Shown here in pieces: positions 62,398 through 64,000 of a stretch of 64,000 nt of DNA (its first letter is position 1; each line of letters begins with the position of its first letter). This stretch comes from Serratia nevei (GTDB lineage Bacteria; Pseudomonadota; Gammaproteobacteria; Enterobacterales; Enterobacteriaceae), in the NCBI RefSeq assembly GCF_024160145.1, contig NZ_JAMYWQ010000001.1:62001-126000 (forward strand), given 5' to 3'. The notes under the pieces are model-generated. The model was not told the origin of the DNA. It did not search any database and saw only the letters and a list, made by a program, of their open reading frames with translations. The translations under genes were made by a program, and so were the position numbers.

Positions 62398-62417
62398 CCC
62401 GCTCTAAAAAGGGCGGG
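62398..62417 (+). terminator. Short hairpin after mgtE
   Basis: CCCGC and GCGGG with a 10-nt loop, 6 bp after the stop. It lacks a U-tract, so read-through to the small-protein genes is expected. Confidence 0.35.
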
Positions 62418-62447
62418 AATGTAAAAAAGAGGAGGACGTTAAAAACC

Positions 62448-62504
62448 ATGGATACCGACCAACCCCGATATTTAACGCAAGGGGCTTTTATCGATAACAT
62501 TTAA
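62448..62504 (+). CDS. Candidate 18-aa leader peptide before mgtS
   Basis: ATG with AGAGGAGGA about 11 nt upstream; the peptide begins MDTDQPRYLTQG. The acidic-plus-proline start is like MgtL (MEPDPTP), which destabilises ribosomes at low Mg2+. It ends 15 bp before mgtS. Expression is not proven. Confidence 0.4.
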   Translation: MDTDQPRYLTQGAFIDNI

Positions 62505-62519
62505 CCTGAGGACAAAATA

Positions 62520-62612
62520 ATGGGAAACATGACTATTTTTATGGGGTTTCTGGCAATGATCAGCTCACTGGGCCTGTTGGCGGCCTATATGAGCACCAAA
62601 TGGGATGATTGA
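62520..62612 (+). CDS. mgtS: Small membrane protein MgtS
   Basis: 30 aa, MGNMTIFMGFL through AAYMSTKWDD. The pattern and the KWDD end match E. coli MgtS (YneM, 31 aa), which spares the MgtA Mg2+ pump from degradation and acts on PitA at low Mg2+. TGAGGA lies about 9 nt upstream. It is followed by a strong terminator, so it is the last gene of the mgtE unit. Confidence 0.85.
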   Translation: MGNMTIFMGFLAMISSLGLLAAYMSTKWDD

Positions 62613-62638
62613 TGAACGCAAAAGATCCGCCTAGATGC

Positions 62639-62678
62639 ATCCTCCCCGTAACCGCTGTTTATTATGGGGAGGATTTTT
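62639..62678 (+). terminator. Strong rho-independent terminator after mgtS
   Basis: ATCCTCCCC (62639-62647) and GGGGAGGAT (62666-62674) form a perfect 9-bp stem with an 18-nt loop, then a U-tract (62674-62678). Confidence 0.85.
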
Positions 62679-62721
62679 AGCGGCGCGCCGAACGCGCGGC
62701 CTGATACGGGAGTTGATAATA

Positions 62722-62901
62722 ATGACGATTCTTATTCTGGGATTGCTCTACGCCATTTTAATGATCTCGGTGGGCGTTAATGAGATTTATTTTTATTCCA
62801 CCGGAGAGTCCAATTTTCTTACCAGCCTCATGCTGACATTTTCCGGCAGTATGCTGCTGATCGCCTTTGTCTGGCAATTATCCGCTAAAGTAAAAAAATA
62901 A
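62722..62901 (+). CDS. Small two-span membrane protein, 59 aa
   Basis: ATG at 62722 with GGGAG 9 nt upstream. Two hydrophobic spans (TILILGLLYAILMISVGV and LMLTFSGSMLLIAFVWQL) and a basic end KVKK. I do not recognise it. It lies between the magnesium genes and a cation-diffusion facilitator, so a metal-related role is plausible. Confidence 0.65.
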   Translation: MTILILGLLYAILMISVGVNEIYFYSTGESNFLTSLMLTFSGSMLLIAFVWQLSAKVKK

Positions 62902-62927
62902 ATCACCGTCCGAATGTGAGCAGCACA

Positions 62928-64000
62928 ATGCAAAATGAAAAGCAGGCCGTGGCCAGAAACTCGATGATTGCCAGCGGGTTACTGGCTACGGGCAAGTTCG
63001 TCGCCGGCATTTTTACCGGCAGTATTGGCCTGATATCCGAAGGGATCCACTCTTTTACCGACTTTATCGCCACCAGCATCACCTGGCTGGCGGTGCGCAT
63101 CAGCGATAAGCCCGCCGATGACGATCACCACTTCGGCCACGGCAAGGTGGAAAACCTGGCGGCGCTGTTCGAGGTGCTGCTGTTGTTGGGGGCCGCCGGC
63201 TGGATCGTTTATGAGGCGGGCAGCAGCCTGCTCGGGCAGCCGCATGAGATCGTCGCCGCGCCGGTGGTGATCGCGGTGCTGCTGATTTCCATCTGCGTCG
63301 ATTTCTTCCGCGTGCGGGCGCTTAACCGCGTCGCCAAAGCGACCGACAGCGCGGCGCTGGAAGCGGATGCGCTGCATTTCTTCTCCGATATGCTTTCGTC
63401 CGGCGTGGTGCTGCTGGGCATGGTGTTTGTGCTGCTGGGCTTTGGCCGCGCGGACGCCATCGCCGCGCTGATCGTCGCCGGCTTTATCTTTGTCGCCGCG
63501 ATCAAACTGGGTAAACGCTCCTTCGACTCGCTGATGGATGCCGCACCCGCCGGGGCCACCGAGGCGATCCGCGCCACGCTGGAGCGTTTTCCGGCGGTGC
63601 TGGCCTGCGACAGCGTGCGCATTCGCAACGCCGGTGCGGTGCTGTTCGTCGAAATCACGGTGGCGGTGTGCCGCACCTTGCCGCTGGAACGCATCGACGC
63701 GCTGAAGCGAGAGATCGTCGAGCGGCTGCGGGAGCCGTACGCCAGGGCGGAATTCACCGTCATTGCGGTGCCGCAGACCCGCAGCGATGAAGACATGGCG
63801 ACGCGCATTCGGGCGATCGCCGCCAACCACGGCGCGCTGGTGCAAAATGTCACCTTGCAGCAGTTGCCGACGCGCATGGCGATCGGCATGGATTTGGCGG
63901 TGCCGGCCCACGCCAGCGTGGCGCAGGCGCATGACATCGCCACGGAGATAGAGGGGATCCTGCGTCAGGCGATCGGTGAAGACACCGAGATAGAGACCCA
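62928..64000 (+). CDS. Cation diffusion facilitator (truncated by window end)
   Basis: At least 357 codons; the frame runs off the right edge. CDF/FieF-like: six spans, the first with GSIGLISEGIHSFTDF, DDDHHFGHGKVENLAA after the second, and ADALHFFSDMLSSG with the metal His-Asp pair. The HxxxD-type site (HSFTD, HFFSD) fits Fe2+/Zn2+/Mn2+ export. A GTG 4 codons earlier is an alternative start. The C-terminal part (from about 205) is a cytoplasmic metal-sensing domain, longer than in FieF. Confidence 0.88.
   Translation, partial: MQNEKQAVARNSMIASGLLATGKFVAGIFTGSIGLISEGIHSFTDFIATSITWLAVRISDKPADDDHHFGHGKVENLAALFEVLLLLGAAGWIVYEAGSSLLGQPHEIVAAPVVIAVLLISICVDFFRVRALNRVAKATDSAALEADALHFFSDMLSSGVVLLGMVFVLLGFGRADAIAALIVAGFIFVAAIKLGKRSFDSLMDAAPAGATEAIRATLERFPAVLACDSVRIRNAGAVLFVEITVAVCRTLPLERIDALKREIVERLREPYARAEFTVIAVPQTRSDEDMATRIRAIAANHGALVQNVTLQQLPTRMAIGMDLAVPAHASVAQAHDIATEIEGILRQAIGEDTEIET

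Overview
The window looks like chromosome of Serratia, most likely S. marcescens or a close relative. Codon use is GC-rich throughout. The iron transporter at the right has the gene order and protein lengths recalled for S. marcescens SfuABC (338, 527 and 345 aa), and OlsF, YcgR, NudI, Kup, MgtE and MgtS homologues of enterobacterial type are present. I see no tRNA, rRNA, CRISPR array, integrase or transposase. Species and family names rest on recognising the sequence, not on a search.

Layout. 1-4.2 kb: a four-gene sugar ABC importer (minus strand), divergent from a DUF4091 protein. 6.5-9.9 kb: olsF-like ornithine-lipid acyltransferase, N-formylglutamate amidohydrolase and the c-di-GMP flagellar brake ycgR. 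9.98-23.85 kb: a tight eight-gene minus-strand cluster that I cannot assign to any known system. Five of its products are clearly or probably paralogues built from beta-rich modules and a sixth shares their signature more weakly. One product couples an unknown N-terminal half to an alpha/alpha-toroid with a class II terpene-cyclase-like DxDD motif. The first gene encodes a protein ending in a Hint autoproteolysis domain. An AT-rich leader with a 37-codon ORF precedes the cluster. 24.6-27.8 kb: a vitamin B6 locus, with a PdxK-like kinase, an amidotransferase and a small protein divergent from a PtsJ/MocR-type regulator across a palindrome. 27.8-32.8 kb: LLM oxidoreductase, acyltransferase-3 protein, nudI, a small membrane protein, the remains of a CorA-type transporter, and an ArsR/SRPBCC pair with two operators.

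32.8-40.4 kb: a Liv-type ABC importer with an L-2-aminothiazoline-4-carboxylate hydrolase-like gene and an M20 carbamoylase, divergent from a LysR regulator. This is probably a thiazoline/carbamoyl-amino-acid to cysteine pathway. 40.4-43.4 kb: an ABC ATPase/permease pair without a binding protein. 43.7-49.3 kb: kup, an aldehyde dehydrogenase, and an AraC regulator beside a DMT exporter. 49.3-53.7 kb: a second-type EF-G outside the str operon, a DUF883-like protein, and a TAP-like hydrolase. 53.7-57.4 kb: sfuABC. 57.6-59.2 kb: two orphan genes around 0.7 kb of AT-rich DNA, one with eight Cys in Cys-Gly runs. 59.4-61 kb: an OppA-like binding protein. 61.1-64 kb: a magnesium locus with an M-box riboswitch, mgtE, a possible leader peptide, the 30-aa MgtS homologue, another small membrane protein and a cation-diffusion facilitator cut by the window end.

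The strongest candidate for an undescribed system is the 9.98-23.85 kb cluster with its leader region.
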